From positions 4,487 to 17,131 of the forward strand of contig DBUL01000077.1 in the NCBI GenBank assembly GCA_002307905.1: a stretch of 12,645 nucleotides of DNA, read 5' to 3'. Below, piece by piece: positions 1-7,434 of this stretch. The stretch comes from Rhizobiaceae bacterium UBA1291 (GTDB taxonomy: Bacteria; Pseudomonadota; Alphaproteobacteria; Rhizobiales; Rhizobiaceae). The notes beneath the pieces were generated by a model. That model was given only the letters and a program-made list of their open reading frames with translations. It was not told the DNA's origin and searched no databases. Every line of letters starts with the position of its first letter. The stretch's first letter is position 1. A program made the position numbers and the translations under genes.

Positions 1-675
1 CTGCCCGTTCTCGTCGGCGTCGGCCATGCGCATCATGCCGCGCGGACCCATTGCGCCCATCCGATCGCCCATTGGTCCGCCGCGTTCCATGCCGGGACCG
101 CGATCGCCACCGCGCATGCCGTGGCCACCGCCATGGTGCATGCCGTACCGCTGGCCGTCGCTATCGCCCCAGCCGCGGCCCTTGCCCTGACGGGGGCCGT
201 CATTGTCGTCGCGCTGACCATGCCTGCCCCAACCGAATTGGTTGCCCGTTCCGTCACGCGGCGGCTCAGCGTTCATCGGGCCGGTGCCGTCCTGGGGACC
301 TTGGCCTTGCCCCTCACCCGCGGCGGGACCATTGCCCTGGCCCTGGCCCTGGCCGTTCTGTGCCGGTGCATTGGCCTGCATTTCCGCCTGGCGCGCGGCG
401 CGCATGGCTTCGCGGTGCTTGCGGAATTCGCCCGGCGTCAGCACGCCATCGTTGTCTGCGTCGATGGTGGTGAACATCTTGTCCCTGGCGGCTTCAGCCT
501 CTTCCTTGGAAATCTTGCCGTCCTTGTTGGTGTCGAATTCCTGCAACATGTGGACGAACCTGCCTTCGCCACCCGGGCCGCGGCCCATGCCCTGCTGGGC
601 GAGAACGGCCGAAGCCGAGGTGCCAATCAGGAGGCTGCCGACGATGGCTGCGAGGGTGAGTGTCTTGCCAGTCAT
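1..675 (-). CDS. EF-hand calcium-binding exported protein (partial, 3' end beyond left edge)
   Basis: This is an open frame of 225 codons from an ATG at 675 to the window edge with no stop, so the C-terminus is missing. An AAAGGAA ribosome-binding site precedes the ATG. Residues 1-26 look like a Sec signal peptide (MTGK, a hydrophobic run, then an Ala-rich end), so the protein is probably periplasmic or secreted. Two canonical EF-hand loops follow: DTNKDGKISKEE (48-59) and DADNDGVLTPGE (72-83), each with Asp at positions 1, 3 or 5 and Glu at position 12. Residues about 100-215 are low complexity: first Gly/Gln repeats (GQGQGQG), then Gly/Met/His/Arg/Asp-rich sequence. A third loop begins with DADENG (219-224) and is cut by the edge. 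Known for the family: EF-hand loops bind calcium. Inferred: an exported calcium sensor or buffer, possibly also binding other metals through Met/His. The exact role is unknown. Confidence 0.85.
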   Translation of the reverse strand, partial: MTGKTLTLAAIVGSLLIGTSASAVLAQQGMGRGPGGEGRFVHMLQEFDTNKDGKISKEEAEAARDKMFTTIDADNDGVLTPGEFRKHREAMRAARQAEMQANAPAQNGQGQGQGNGPAAGEGQGQGPQDGTGPMNAEPPRDGTGNQFGWGRHGQRDDNDGPRQGKGRGWGDSDGQRYGMHHGGGHGMRGGDRGPGMERGGPMGDRMGAMGPRGMMRMADADENGQ

Positions 676-786
676 GGAAAAGTTCCTTTCATCATCTGGT
701 GATGGGAGGAAACTAGGGCGGCCGAATGCAAGAACCTACTTAAACATCGGTAAGCTGGGTGAAGCTTTTGTAATGTTTGAAAAATG

Positions 787-1506
787 TCAAGCCGAGGCGT
801 CTACCAGACGGCCGAGGAAGGCTGCGAGATCGTCTGTGACGAAATCGATGTTTGCCGGATCGGAATTATCCGCCAGTTCCCAGCTTTCCAGCACCACGTC
901 GCCGAGATTGCGCGGCACGAGCAGCACCGTCTTCATGCCGAGCGTCTTCGGCACCGCCAGATTGCGCGGCAGGTCCTCGAACATGGCCGCATGCCGTGTG
1001 TCGATGCGGTTCAGGCTGGTGAACTTGTCATAGGTGGTGCCGGCCGGCTTCGGCTGGTAGCCGGCGGCGACAATGTCGAAGATGTCGTCGAAATGGTCGA
1101 GAATGCCAAGCGCCCGGGCGGCAGCTTCCGCATGGGCGACCGTGCCGTTGGTAAAGATGAACTTGCGGCCCGGCAAGGTCTTGATGGCTGCGCCGAGGCT
1201 CTCGTCGGGCAGGAGCGCCGAATAATCGATCGCATGAGCCTTCTCGAGGAAGTCGTTCGGATCGACGCCGTGATGCTGCATCAGGCCGGCAAGCGTGGTG
1301 CCATGGTCGTGGTAGTATTTCTTCTGCAACACCTTCGCCTCGGCCGGCTCCATCTGCAACAGTTGCGCTACATAGGCCGTCATGTTGCGGTCGATCTGCG
1401 CGAACAGATTGATGTGATGCGGATAGAGCGTGTTGTCGAGGTCGAACACCCAATCATGGACATGGGCGAAGTCGTCTCGGTGCGGAAGAAGAGCTTTGTC
1501 GGTCAT
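787..1506 (-). CDS. HAD-family pyrimidine 5'-nucleotidase
   Basis: This 239-residue protein of the HAD superfamily, subfamily IA, matches the pyrimidine 5'-nucleotidase group, which dephosphorylates UMP/CMP-type nucleotides in the cytoplasm. The HAD motifs are all visible: motif I DLDNTLYP (22-29, nucleophile Asp22, acid/base Asp24), motif II FTNG (118-121), motif III Lys153 in GYQPKP, and motif IV FEDLP (176-180). A helical cap lies between motifs I and II. The frame is open further upstream (to 1644), but that extension runs through the terminator hairpin of the neighbouring gene and has no HAD-like sequence, so the ATG at 1506 is the likely start even though its Shine-Dalgarno is weak. From memory, a gene of this kind is often near argB in rhizobia; here argB lies nearly 5 kb away on the same strand. 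The substrate is inferred from family similarity only. Confidence 0.88.
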   Translation of the reverse strand: MTDKALLPHRDDFAHVHDWVFDLDNTLYPHHINLFAQIDRNMTAYVAQLLQMEPAEAKVLQKKYYHDHGTTLAGLMQHHGVDPNDFLEKAHAIDYSALLPDESLGAAIKTLPGRKFIFTNGTVAHAEAAARALGILDHFDDIFDIVAAGYQPKPAGTTYDKFTSLNRIDTRHAAMFEDLPRNLAVPKTLGMKTVLLVPRNLGDVVLESWELADNSDPANIDFVTDDLAAFLGRLVDASA

Positions 1507-1600
1507 GCTGGCGTTATGACACGGCCGCCGGATTTGGCAATACTGAGTGCCGCGATCGCTGAAGCCAGGCGGACCGCTCCCGCCCGAATTCCCGAATATG

Positions 1601-1634
1601 AAAATCCCCTCGCGGCGCCAGCCGGCGAGGGGAT
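1601..1634 (-). terminator. Rho-independent terminator of the amino-acid-binding protein gene
   Basis: A perfect 10-bp inverted repeat (ATCCCCTCGC at 1604-1613, GCGAGGGGAT at 1625-1634) encloses an 11-nt loop in which a further 3-bp stem is possible. Read on the minus strand the stem is followed by TTTT (1604-1601). It begins 29 bases past the stop of the binding-protein gene and separates that gene from the nucleotidase gene downstream. Confidence 0.85.
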
Positions 1635-1662
1635 CGGTTACCAATCGCGCGATCGGCTTTGG

Positions 1663-2433
1663 TCACTTCATTTCGAAGATGTCGATCGGGAAGTACTTCT
1701 TGTTGATCTCCGCATATTTGCCGTTGGCGCGGATCGCGTCGATCGCGGCATTCAGCTTGGCCAGCAGGTCGGTGTCTTCCTTGCGCACCGCAATGCCGGC
1801 GCCTTCGCCGATGAATTTGGGATCGGCGATCGGCGCGCCGACCAGCTCGCAGCACTTGGCGCCGTCGCCCTTGGAGAGCCAGTCCATCATCGGCAGCATG
1901 TCGCCGATCTGTACGTCGATGCGGCCGTTGATCATGTCCATGTTGACCTCGTCCTGGGTCGGATAGAGCTTGATGTCCAGGTCCGGATAGGTGGCGGTGG
2001 CATATTCCGCCTGGGTCGTGCCGGACTGCGCGCCGATCACCTTGCCCTTCAGGCCCTCGTTGGAGAAGTCCGTGATGTTGGCGCCCTTCTGGGCGATATG
2101 GGTCATCGGCGCCTTGTAGTAGGACTTGGTGAAGGCGACCTTCTCTGCCCGTTCCGGCGTGATGAACATTGAGGCGATCATGAAGTCGAACTTCTTTGCC
2201 TGCAGCGCCGGGATGATGCCGTCCCAGTCCTGGGTTACAACCTCGCATTCGACCTTCATCTCGGCGCACAGCGCCATGCCGATCTCGACGTCGAAGCCGC
2301 CGACCTTGCCGTCCGAGCCGACGAAGTTGAAGGGCGGATAGGCGCCTTCGGTGCCGATCACCAGCTTGTCGGCAGCCTGGGCGGCAAAGGCTGTCAGGGC
2401 CGTAAAGGCCAGGGCCAGAATGGTTTTCTTCAT
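1663..2433 (-). CDS. Amino-acid ABC transporter periplasmic substrate-binding protein (LAO/HisJ-like)
   Basis: This 256-residue periplasmic binding protein of the type II amino-acid family (SBP_bac_3) captures an amino acid and delivers it to an ABC permease. Residues 1-21 form a signal peptide (MKKT, hydrophobic core, AQA cleavage site). Features shared with HisJ/LAO proteins, from memory: the Cys56-Cys63 pair (equivalent to the HisJ disulfide), the ITPERAEKVAF segment with Arg95 that binds the ligand carboxylate, the GAQSGTTQ loop (134-141), and Asp178 in GRIDVQIGD for the ligand amino group. A vicinal Cys-Cys near residue 196 is less usual. An AAGGGGAA ribosome-binding site precedes the ATG at 2433. 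It is transcribed alone, with its own terminator, and no permease or ATPase genes flank it. The ligand (probably a basic or polar amino acid) cannot be fixed from sequence; divergence from the LysR gene suggests shared control. Confidence 0.92.
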   Translation of the reverse strand: MKKTILALAFTALTAFAAQAADKLVIGTEGAYPPFNFVGSDGKVGGFDVEIGMALCAEMKVECEVVTQDWDGIIPALQAKKFDFMIASMFITPERAEKVAFTKSYYKAPMTHIAQKGANITDFSNEGLKGKVIGAQSGTTQAEYATATYPDLDIKLYPTQDEVNMDMINGRIDVQIGDMLPMMDWLSKGDGAKCCELVGAPIADPKFIGEGAGIAVRKEDTDLLAKLNAAIDAIRANGKYAEINKKYFPIDIFEMK

Positions 2434-2514
2434 GATCGTTCCCCTTGTTGTGACGCCTTTCGCGACGCCTTGCCGGCCAGTCTATGCAGCGCTTGAGCAT
2501 CAGCGAAATAGATA

Positions 2515-2535
2515 GTTGCAATAGTCGATATCAAC
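2515..2535. promoter_or_regulatory. Candidate LysR operator in the divergent promoter region
   Basis: The 140-bp gap between the binding-protein and LysR starts holds a GTTG-N13-CAAC dyad (7 of 10 half-site positions symmetrical), AT-rich in a GC-rich surrounding. LysR-type regulators usually bind such dyads upstream of divergent genes. On the plus strand TTGCAA inside it could be a -35 element, with only a poor -10 (TTTATT) 18 bases on, so autorepression is possible. This is pattern reading only. Confidence 0.4.
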
Positions 2536-2573
2536 GTGATTTATTGTGAAGCGCCTTTCAGCGGGACGACCTA

Positions 2574-3530
2574 ATGGCCAACAAACGGCTCGAACGCTTC
2601 GCCCACAATCTCGACTGGAATCTGCTACGAACCTTCGCTGTCGTGGTCGAGGAAGGATCGATCACCGCCGCCGCCAGTCGTCTGATGTTGCAGCAACCGG
2701 CTGTCTCCATGGCCTTGAAACGGCTAGAGGAGACGACCGGCCATCGCCTGATCGACCGCCGTCCCGGTCGCTTCGAGATGACGGAGGCCGGCGAACGACT
2801 GTATCGCCAGGCGCGCGACATTTTCGCCGCCGTCGTTCGCCTGCCGGACACGCTCGAAGGCGCCGGCGCCGATATCTCCGGCCATGTCTCGGTCCATGCC
2901 GTCTCCCACGTCCATCACCCCGGCTGGGACGAGCGGACCGCGCGCTTCTTCATCGCCCATCCGAAGGTCACCATGAACGTGACGATCGAGACCACGGCGG
3001 ACGTCATCAGTTCGGTCGAGCGCGGCATTGCCAGCATCGGCATCTGCGACGGCATCATTCCCGATCACCTGGCCAAGGTCCCCTACAAGCTGGAGCGCTA
3101 CGCGCTTTACTGCGGTGCCGGCCACCGGCTGTTCGGCGTGGAGGGCGCTTCGCTCAACGACCTGCGCGGCGATCCCTATGTGGCCTTCACCGCCGACGTG
3201 CTCGGTGGCCAGCACATGAATGCGGTGACGGCCGTGCGCGCCGTCGGCTCCTTCGGGCAGGAGGTGCGCGCGGTATCCAGCCATGTCGAGGAGGTGATCC
3301 GCATGGTCGCCGCCAACATCGGCATAGGCATGCTGCCCAATCATCTGGTGCGGCCCTGGGTCGAGGCAGGCCGGCTCTGGCAGTTGCCGCCCTACGGCAA
3401 CCTGCCGGTCAGCGAGGTCTTCCTGATCAGCAATCCCAACGCTATGCTCAATCCGGCCGAACAGGCTCTTGTGGCTGTGATGGACGGGCTCGAACTGTTT
3501 GAAGACGAGGCGATGTATCAATTGAATTGA
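2574..3530 (+). CDS. LysR-family transcriptional regulator
   Basis: This is a 318-residue LysR-type regulator of standard length. The N-terminal winged helix-turn-helix covers about residues 14-73: LRTFAVVVEEGSITAAASRL leads into QQPAVSMALKRLE (the recognition helix), then RRPGRFEMTEAG (the wing). The C-terminal effector-binding domain covers about 95-300, with the usual second-half segment containing GIGMLPNHLV. An in-frame stop at 2547 leaves the ATG at 2574 as the first good start; the Shine-Dalgarno (GGGA) is weak. It is divergent from the amino-acid-binding protein gene and is followed 77 bp later, on the same strand, by a D-amino-acid dehydrogenase gene. The inferred role is to sense the substrate of that enzyme and control both sides. 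The inducer is not known. Confidence 0.93.
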   Translation: MANKRLERFAHNLDWNLLRTFAVVVEEGSITAAASRLMLQQPAVSMALKRLEETTGHRLIDRRPGRFEMTEAGERLYRQARDIFAAVVRLPDTLEGAGADISGHVSVHAVSHVHHPGWDERTARFFIAHPKVTMNVTIETTADVISSVERGIASIGICDGIIPDHLAKVPYKLERYALYCGAGHRLFGVEGASLNDLRGDPYVAFTADVLGGQHMNAVTAVRAVGSFGQEVRAVSSHVEEVIRMVAANIGIGMLPNHLVRPWVEAGRLWQLPPYGNLPVSEVFLISNPNAMLNPAEQALVAVMDGLELFEDEAMYQLN

Positions 3531-3552
3531 TGCCGACTTTTGTCTCTATAAA
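3522..3552 (+). promoter_or_regulatory. Weak candidate promoter for the FAD-dependent dehydrogenase
   Basis: The 77-bp gap after the LysR gene is AT-rich at its left end. TTGAAT (3522-3527) and TATAAA (3547-3552) could form -35 and -10 elements, but the 19-bp spacing is long and the -35 overlaps the LysR stop. The dehydrogenase may simply be co-transcribed with the regulator. Confidence 0.25.
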
Positions 3553-3607
3553 TTTGAATGGGGGTATCCTCCCCGGCTAGCATGCGACCTTCATTCGGGA
3601 AGACCAC

Positions 3608-4729
3608 ATGCAGACCTATGACATCGCCATCCTCGGCGGCGGCATCGCCGGCCTCTCTCTCGCCTATTTCCTCGGCGCCAGCCGTTCGGTCGTGGTGATC
3701 GAGCGCGAAGAGAACCTCGGCTACCATTCGACCGGCCGCTCGGCGGCGGAATTCGTGCTGCGCTATAACAGCCCCGAAGTCTGCACGCTCGCCGCCATCA
3801 GCCGCGACTTCTTCGACCATCCGCCCGAGGGCTTCACCGGCGTGCCCCTGCTCGTGCCCCGCGGCGGGCTGATGATCGCCAATGCGGAAAAGCTGGAGCG
3901 GTTCGAGGCCCATTTCACCGTCGAACAGGGAAAGACCGACAAGCTCACGCGTCTGTCGATCGACGAGGCCGTCGCCATGGCGACGATTCTCGACCCGTCC
4001 TATCTCGCCGGAGCCTATCACGATCCGGAATTCTGGGACATTGAGGTGGAAAGCCTGCTGCAGGGCTATGTGAAGGGCGCCCGCCGCGCCGGCGTCGATA
4101 TCCGCCAGAAGGCCGGTGTGATGGCTGCACGCGACGATGGGCGCCACTGGCTGATCGACACCGAAGGCGAGACCATTTCCGCGCGGCTCGTGGTGAACGC
4201 CACCGGCGGATGGGCCGACCCGACGGCGGGACTTTTCGGCGTCGCGCCGATCGGCATCGTGCCGCATCGGCGAACCGCGATCCTCGTTGACCTGCCGGAC
4301 GGCGTCGACACCCGCACCATGCCGGAGATCAACGAACTGGACGACGAGTTCTATATCAAGCCCGATGCCGGACGCCTGCTCGTCTCGCCGGCCGACGAAA
4401 CGCCTTGCGAGCCGGGCGACGTGCAGCCAGAAGAGATCGACGTCGCCTGGGCGGCGCATCATCTGGAAACCGCAACCACCATGGAGGTCAGGCGAATCGC
4501 CAGGACCTGGGCCGGCATGCGCAGCTTCGCGCCCGACCGCCTGCCGGTGGTCGGACCGGCCAGCGACAATCCCCGCTTCTTCTGGCTGGCCGGGCAGGGC
4601 GGTTACGGCATCCTCAGTTCGCCGGCGCTCGGCGCGCTCGCCGCCAGCCTGTTGATCGGAAGCGAGGTTCCGGCGGGCTTTACCCGAGCCGGGCTCGCCC
4701 CGACAGTCTTTTCGCCCGGACGGTTCTGA
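3608..4729 (+). CDS. FAD-dependent D-amino-acid dehydrogenase, D-arginine dehydrogenase-like
   Basis: This 373-residue flavoprotein of the DAO family oxidises the C-alpha amine of an amino acid to an imino acid, which hydrolyses to a 2-keto acid. The N-terminal Rossmann motif is GGGIAG (10-15), followed by Glu32 for the FAD ribose. It lines up almost without gaps with Pseudomonas aeruginosa D-arginine dehydrogenase (DauA), as I remember that sequence: GYHSTGRSAA (38-47), FFDHPPEGF (68-76), PHRRTA (219-224), FYIKPDAG (248-255), TWAGMRSF (300-307), GQGGYGI near the end. Tyr53, Arg222, Tyr249 and Arg305, which bind the substrate alpha-carboxylate and cap the active site, are conserved at identical numbers. 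Glu87, which recognises the guanidinium, is Gly here, and His48 is Glu. Substrate specificity therefore probably differs. A GGGAAGA ribosome-binding site lies 4 bases before the ATG. It follows the LysR gene and precedes an EamA exporter. Confidence 0.88.
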   Translation: MQTYDIAILGGGIAGLSLAYFLGASRSVVVIEREENLGYHSTGRSAAEFVLRYNSPEVCTLAAISRDFFDHPPEGFTGVPLLVPRGGLMIANAEKLERFEAHFTVEQGKTDKLTRLSIDEAVAMATILDPSYLAGAYHDPEFWDIEVESLLQGYVKGARRAGVDIRQKAGVMAARDDGRHWLIDTEGETISARLVVNATGGWADPTAGLFGVAPIGIVPHRRTAILVDLPDGVDTRTMPEINELDDEFYIKPDAGRLLVSPADETPCEPGDVQPEEIDVAWAAHHLETATTMEVRRIARTWAGMRSFAPDRLPVVGPASDNPRFFWLAGQGGYGILSSPALGALAASLLIGSEVPAGFTRAGLAPTVFSPGRF

Positions 4730-4795
4730 GCAATCCGTCGCTTTCCCCAACCCAGCCGGCTTTCGCTCCCCGCCGCCGGGTGATAACAGCCTCCC

Positions 4796-5710
4796 ATGCC
4801 CGCCTGGATTCTCATCACCTTCGCCAGCGCATTCTTACAGAACCTGCGCTCCGTCCTGCAAAAGCACCTGAAAGGCCGAATGGGCACGACGGGCGCGACC
4901 TTCGTGCGCTTCGGCTACGGGGTGCCCTTTGCGCTCGTCTATTTGGCTGTGCTGCACTATGGCCTTGGCCGGCCGCTGCCGGTGCCGAATGGCGCCTTCG
5001 CCTTCTGGGCGGTGATCGGTGCCTTTGCCCAGATCTCGGCGACCTTCCTGCTGGTCCATCTCTTCTCGTTCCGCAATTTCGCCGTCGGCACGGCCTATTC
5101 GCGCACCGAGCCGGCCCAGGCAGCCCTGATCGCGCTGGTGCTGTTCGGCGAGACGATCACCGTCCCCACCCTGCTGGCCATCCTCGTCTCGGTGCTCGGC
5201 GTGATGCTCATCTCCGTGGCCCGCACGACGCTGACTTTGCCGGCGCTGTTCACCTCGGTCCTCAGCCGCACTGCGCTGATCGGCCTCTTGTCCGGCCTGT
5301 TCTTCGGCGTGTCCGGCATCGCCTACCGCTCCGCGTCGCTCGCGCTTGCGCCGAGCCTGCCTGCGCCTGACAGCGTCATGCAGGCAAGCTACACGCTGGT
5401 CGTCGTCATTCTCGTGCAGACTTTCGCCATGCTCTTCTGGATGCTGTGGCGCGATCGCGCCGAGCTTCGTCGTGTCGGTGCCGCCTGGAAGATCGGCATT
5501 CTCGTCGGCTTCGTCGGCGCGACCGCCTCCTTCGGCTGGTTCACGGCCATGACCCTGCAGCAGGTGGCCGTCGTCAAGGCGCTGGCCCAGGTCGAGATGC
5601 TCTTCACCTTCGCCTCCTCGGTCTTCTTCTTCAAGGAGAAGATCAACCGGCTGGAGGTCGCCGGCTGCGTGCTGATCGTCGCCGGGGTCCTGTTGCTGCT
5701 CGTCGTCTGA
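4796..5710 (+). CDS. EamA/DMT-family transporter
   Basis: This 304-residue integral inner-membrane protein has the two-repeat EamA plan of the drug/metabolite transporter superfamily, with about ten hydrophobic segments. The first repeat covers roughly residues 3-141 and ends with the typical pattern of small residues, GET (118-120), then a last helix; the second covers 160-304 and ends with FFFKEKINRLEVAG (277-290) before the final helix. Such proteins export or import amino acids, nucleosides or drugs; the substrate cannot be read from sequence. The ATG at 4796 puts a helix immediately at the N-terminus, as usual for the family, but the Shine-Dalgarno (GGGTGA, 12 bases upstream) is poor. 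It starts 66 bp after the dehydrogenase gene on the same strand, so the two may be co-transcribed. Confidence 0.9.
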   Translation: MPAWILITFASAFLQNLRSVLQKHLKGRMGTTGATFVRFGYGVPFALVYLAVLHYGLGRPLPVPNGAFAFWAVIGAFAQISATFLLVHLFSFRNFAVGTAYSRTEPAQAALIALVLFGETITVPTLLAILVSVLGVMLISVARTTLTLPALFTSVLSRTALIGLLSGLFFGVSGIAYRSASLALAPSLPAPDSVMQASYTLVVVILVQTFAMLFWMLWRDRAELRRVGAAWKIGILVGFVGATASFGWFTAMTLQQVAVVKALAQVEMLFTFASSVFFFKEKINRLEVAGCVLIVAGVLLLLVV

Positions 5711-5803
5711 GCGCTGGCCCGATTTCGGCCTGTCCGCACCGATTGCGGGAGCCGGATCGGCTCTCTATCATTGCTTTCTCGACAGGCGGGAGGCTTGAGC
5801 CAG

Positions 5804-6337
5804 ATGACGGAAGCGCTGTATTGCGAATGGTTCGACTCGCCGGTCGGCGACCTGGTCGCCGTCGCCGATGATACGCATCTGCGGGTTCTGGGCTTCGAGG
5901 ATGACGGATCCCCGGCCGACAGGCTCGAGCGGCAGCGCCGTCGACTCGGCCGCGATGTCATCGCCGCGGGCAATGCGATCACCACGGCCCTGGGCCGGGA
6001 ACTCAAGGCCTATTTCGCCGGTGAACTCTTCCACTTCACCCTGCCGCTCTCGCCGGCCGGCAGCGAATTCGAACAGAAGGTCTGGGCGGAACTGTTGAAG
6101 GTGCCGCTCGGCGAGACCTGTTCCTATGGCGATATCGCCAGGAATGTCGGGGGAATGGAAACCGTGCGCGCGGTCGGCAAGGCCAATGGCGCCAATCCGA
6201 TCGCCATCGTCATCCCGTGCCACCGCTGCATCGGTTCCGACGGTTCACTCACCGGTTATGGCGGCGGACTGTGGCGCAAGAAGTTTCTCCTGCGCCACGA
6301 AGGCGAGATGCGGCCGGTGGGGCTGTTTGCCCTCTGA
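5804..6337 (+). CDS. ogt: Methylated-DNA--protein-cysteine S-methyltransferase (O6-alkylguanine repair)
   Basis: This 177-residue protein removes alkyl groups from O6-alkylguanine (and O4-alkylthymine) in DNA by suicidal transfer to its own cysteine. The active-site motif is IPCHRCIG (137-144) with Cys139. Other family landmarks: SYGDIA (107-112, Tyr108), RAVGKAN (122-128, the Arg finger that flips the base), Asn131, and the GYGGGLWRK segment (151-159). There is no Ada-type N-terminal domain, so it is the Ogt class. The frame is open back to a TTG at 5771, but GGGAGG at 5788-5793 fits the ATG at 5804 with 10-base spacing, so I chose that start. It is convergent with argB 30 bp downstream; no function-linked partner is adjacent. 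Confidence 0.94.
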   Translation: MTEALYCEWFDSPVGDLVAVADDTHLRVLGFEDDGSPADRLERQRRRLGRDVIAAGNAITTALGRELKAYFAGELFHFTLPLSPAGSEFEQKVWAELLKVPLGETCSYGDIARNVGGMETVRAVGKANGANPIAIVIPCHRCIGSDGSLTGYGGGLWRKKFLLRHEGEMRPVGLFAL

Positions 6338-6367
6338 CGGCGCGGCCGCAGCCCGGTATCGCGTCGA

Positions 6368-7255
6368 TCAGGGAACGATCAACGTGCCCGCGCCGTGTTC
6401 GGTGAAAATTTCCAGCAGCACGGAATGCGCGGTCTTCCCGTTGAGGATGACCACGCCCTGAACGCCCGCGTTGATCGCATCGATGCAGGTTTCGACCTTC
6501 GGGATCATGCCGCCGGAGATCGTGCCGTCCTTGATCAGGGCACGCGCCTGGGTCACCGAGAGTTCCTTGATCAACTCGCCGTCCTTGTTCAGCACACCCG
6601 GAACGTCGGTGAGGAACAGGAGCCGGGTAGCGCGCAGCGCGCCGGCGATGGCGCCGGCAAAGGTGTCGGCATTGATGTTGTAGGTGTGGCCGTCGCGGCC
6701 AGGCGCGACCGGCGCGATGACCGGGATCATTTCGGACTTGGCGAGCAGGTCGAGGAGCGTGCGGTCGACTTCCACCACTTCGCCAACGAAGCCGAGGTCG
6801 AGAACCCGTTCGATATTGGAATCCGGATCGATGATGGTCTTCTTGGCCTTTTCGGCGAAGACCATGTTGCCGTCCTTGCCGCAAAGGCCGATCGCCCATT
6901 CGCCCGTCTGGTTGATGAGGGCGACGATTTCCTTGTTGATCGAGCCGGCCAGCACCATTTCGACAATCTCGACGGTCTTCTGGTCGGTGACGCGCAGGCC
7001 CCCCTCGAACTTCGATTCGATGCCCATCCGCGTCAACATCGCGCCGATCTGCGGGCCGCCGCCGTGGACCACGATCGGGTTGACACCTGACTGCTTCAGG
7101 AGCGCGATGTCGGCGGCAAAAGCCTTGCCGAGTTCCGGATTGCCCATGGCATGTCCGCCATATTTCACAACGATGGTCTTGTTCTCGTAGCGCTGCATGA
7201 AGGGCAGGGCCTGAGCAAGGAGCCGCGCCTGGGTTTCGCTTTCGGATGCCGTCAT
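6368..7255 (-). CDS. argB: Acetylglutamate kinase
   Basis: This 295-residue enzyme of the amino-acid kinase family phosphorylates N-acetyl-L-glutamate with ATP, the second and usually controlling step of arginine synthesis (EC 2.7.2.8), in the cytoplasm. Visible motifs: VVKYGGHAM (29-37, Lys31), VHGGGPQIG (63-71), Arg88 in [22 protein letters not shown] (193-207, Asp197), LTDVPGV (215-221) and GGMIPKV (248-254, Lys253). The helical N-terminal extension (about 5-25), typical of arginine-inhibited hexameric kinases, is present, so feedback inhibition by arginine is likely. The frame stays open upstream to 7381, but the ATG at 7255 is preceded by GAGGG at good spacing and matches the family N-terminus. 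It diverges from the ECF sigma factor gene across a 179-bp gap. Confidence 0.96.
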   Translation of the reverse strand: MTASESETQARLLAQALPFMQRYENKTIVVKYGGHAMGNPELGKAFAADIALLKQSGVNPIVVHGGGPQIGAMLTRMGIESKFEGGLRVTDQKTVEIVEMVLAGSINKEIVALINQTGEWAIGLCGKDGNMVFAEKAKKTIIDPDSNIERVLDLGFVGEVVEVDRTLLDLLAKSEMIPVIAPVAPGRDGHTYNINADTFAGAIAGALRATRLLFLTDVPGVLNKDGELIKELSVTQARALIKDGTISGGMIPKVETCIDAINAGVQGVVILNGKTAHSVLLEIFTEHGAGTLIVP

Positions 7256-7307
7256 CGGATGCCCTCGTGATTGGTTCGCGGCCTTGTAACGCAAGATCGT
7301 CTGCGAT

Positions 7308-7334
7308 GGAATAATCCGGGGAAAGATAAGCGTC
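7308..7334 (+). promoter_or_regulatory. Candidate ECF-type promoter of the sigma factor operon
   Basis: GGAATAA (7308-7314) and CGTC (7331-7334) are separated by 16 bases, about 100 bp before the sigma factor start. This matches the general GGAA-like -35 and CGTC/CGTT -10 form of ECF promoters. A similar pattern with exactly the same spacing precedes the fasciclin gene, which suggests self-activation by this sigma factor. Confidence 0.4.
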
Positions 7335-7434
7335 GCCGATGATCCGGCGATGAACGGACGGCGTAGTCGCTGATAGGACACGATAAAATTGCGCCCGCGG
7401 GGAGGGCTGTCTGGAGGAGAGGGCCTGAAAGCCG

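Noticed and set aside
121..702. Plus-strand open frame opposite the EF-hand gene
   Set aside because: The minus-strand frame has a signal peptide and clear EF-hand loops; the plus frame is its shadow.
736..765. AAGCT-N6-AGCTT repeat between the EF-hand and nucleotidase genes, considered as a terminator or promoter element
   Set aside because: A five-bp stem without a T-tract, and no good -35/-10 pair for the EF-hand gene could be placed around it.
784..2172. A 462-codon open frame on the plus strand opposite the nucleotidase and binding-protein genes
   Set aside because: It runs antisense through two well-recognised genes and a terminator; its sequence shows no family features and reflects high-GC codon use on the other strand.
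5749..5763. Inverted repeat GAGCCG-GAT-CGGCTC between the EamA and ogt genes
   Set aside because: The stem is only 6 bp (a little more with a G-U pair) and no T-tract follows, so it is not a convincing terminator; an operator role has no support.
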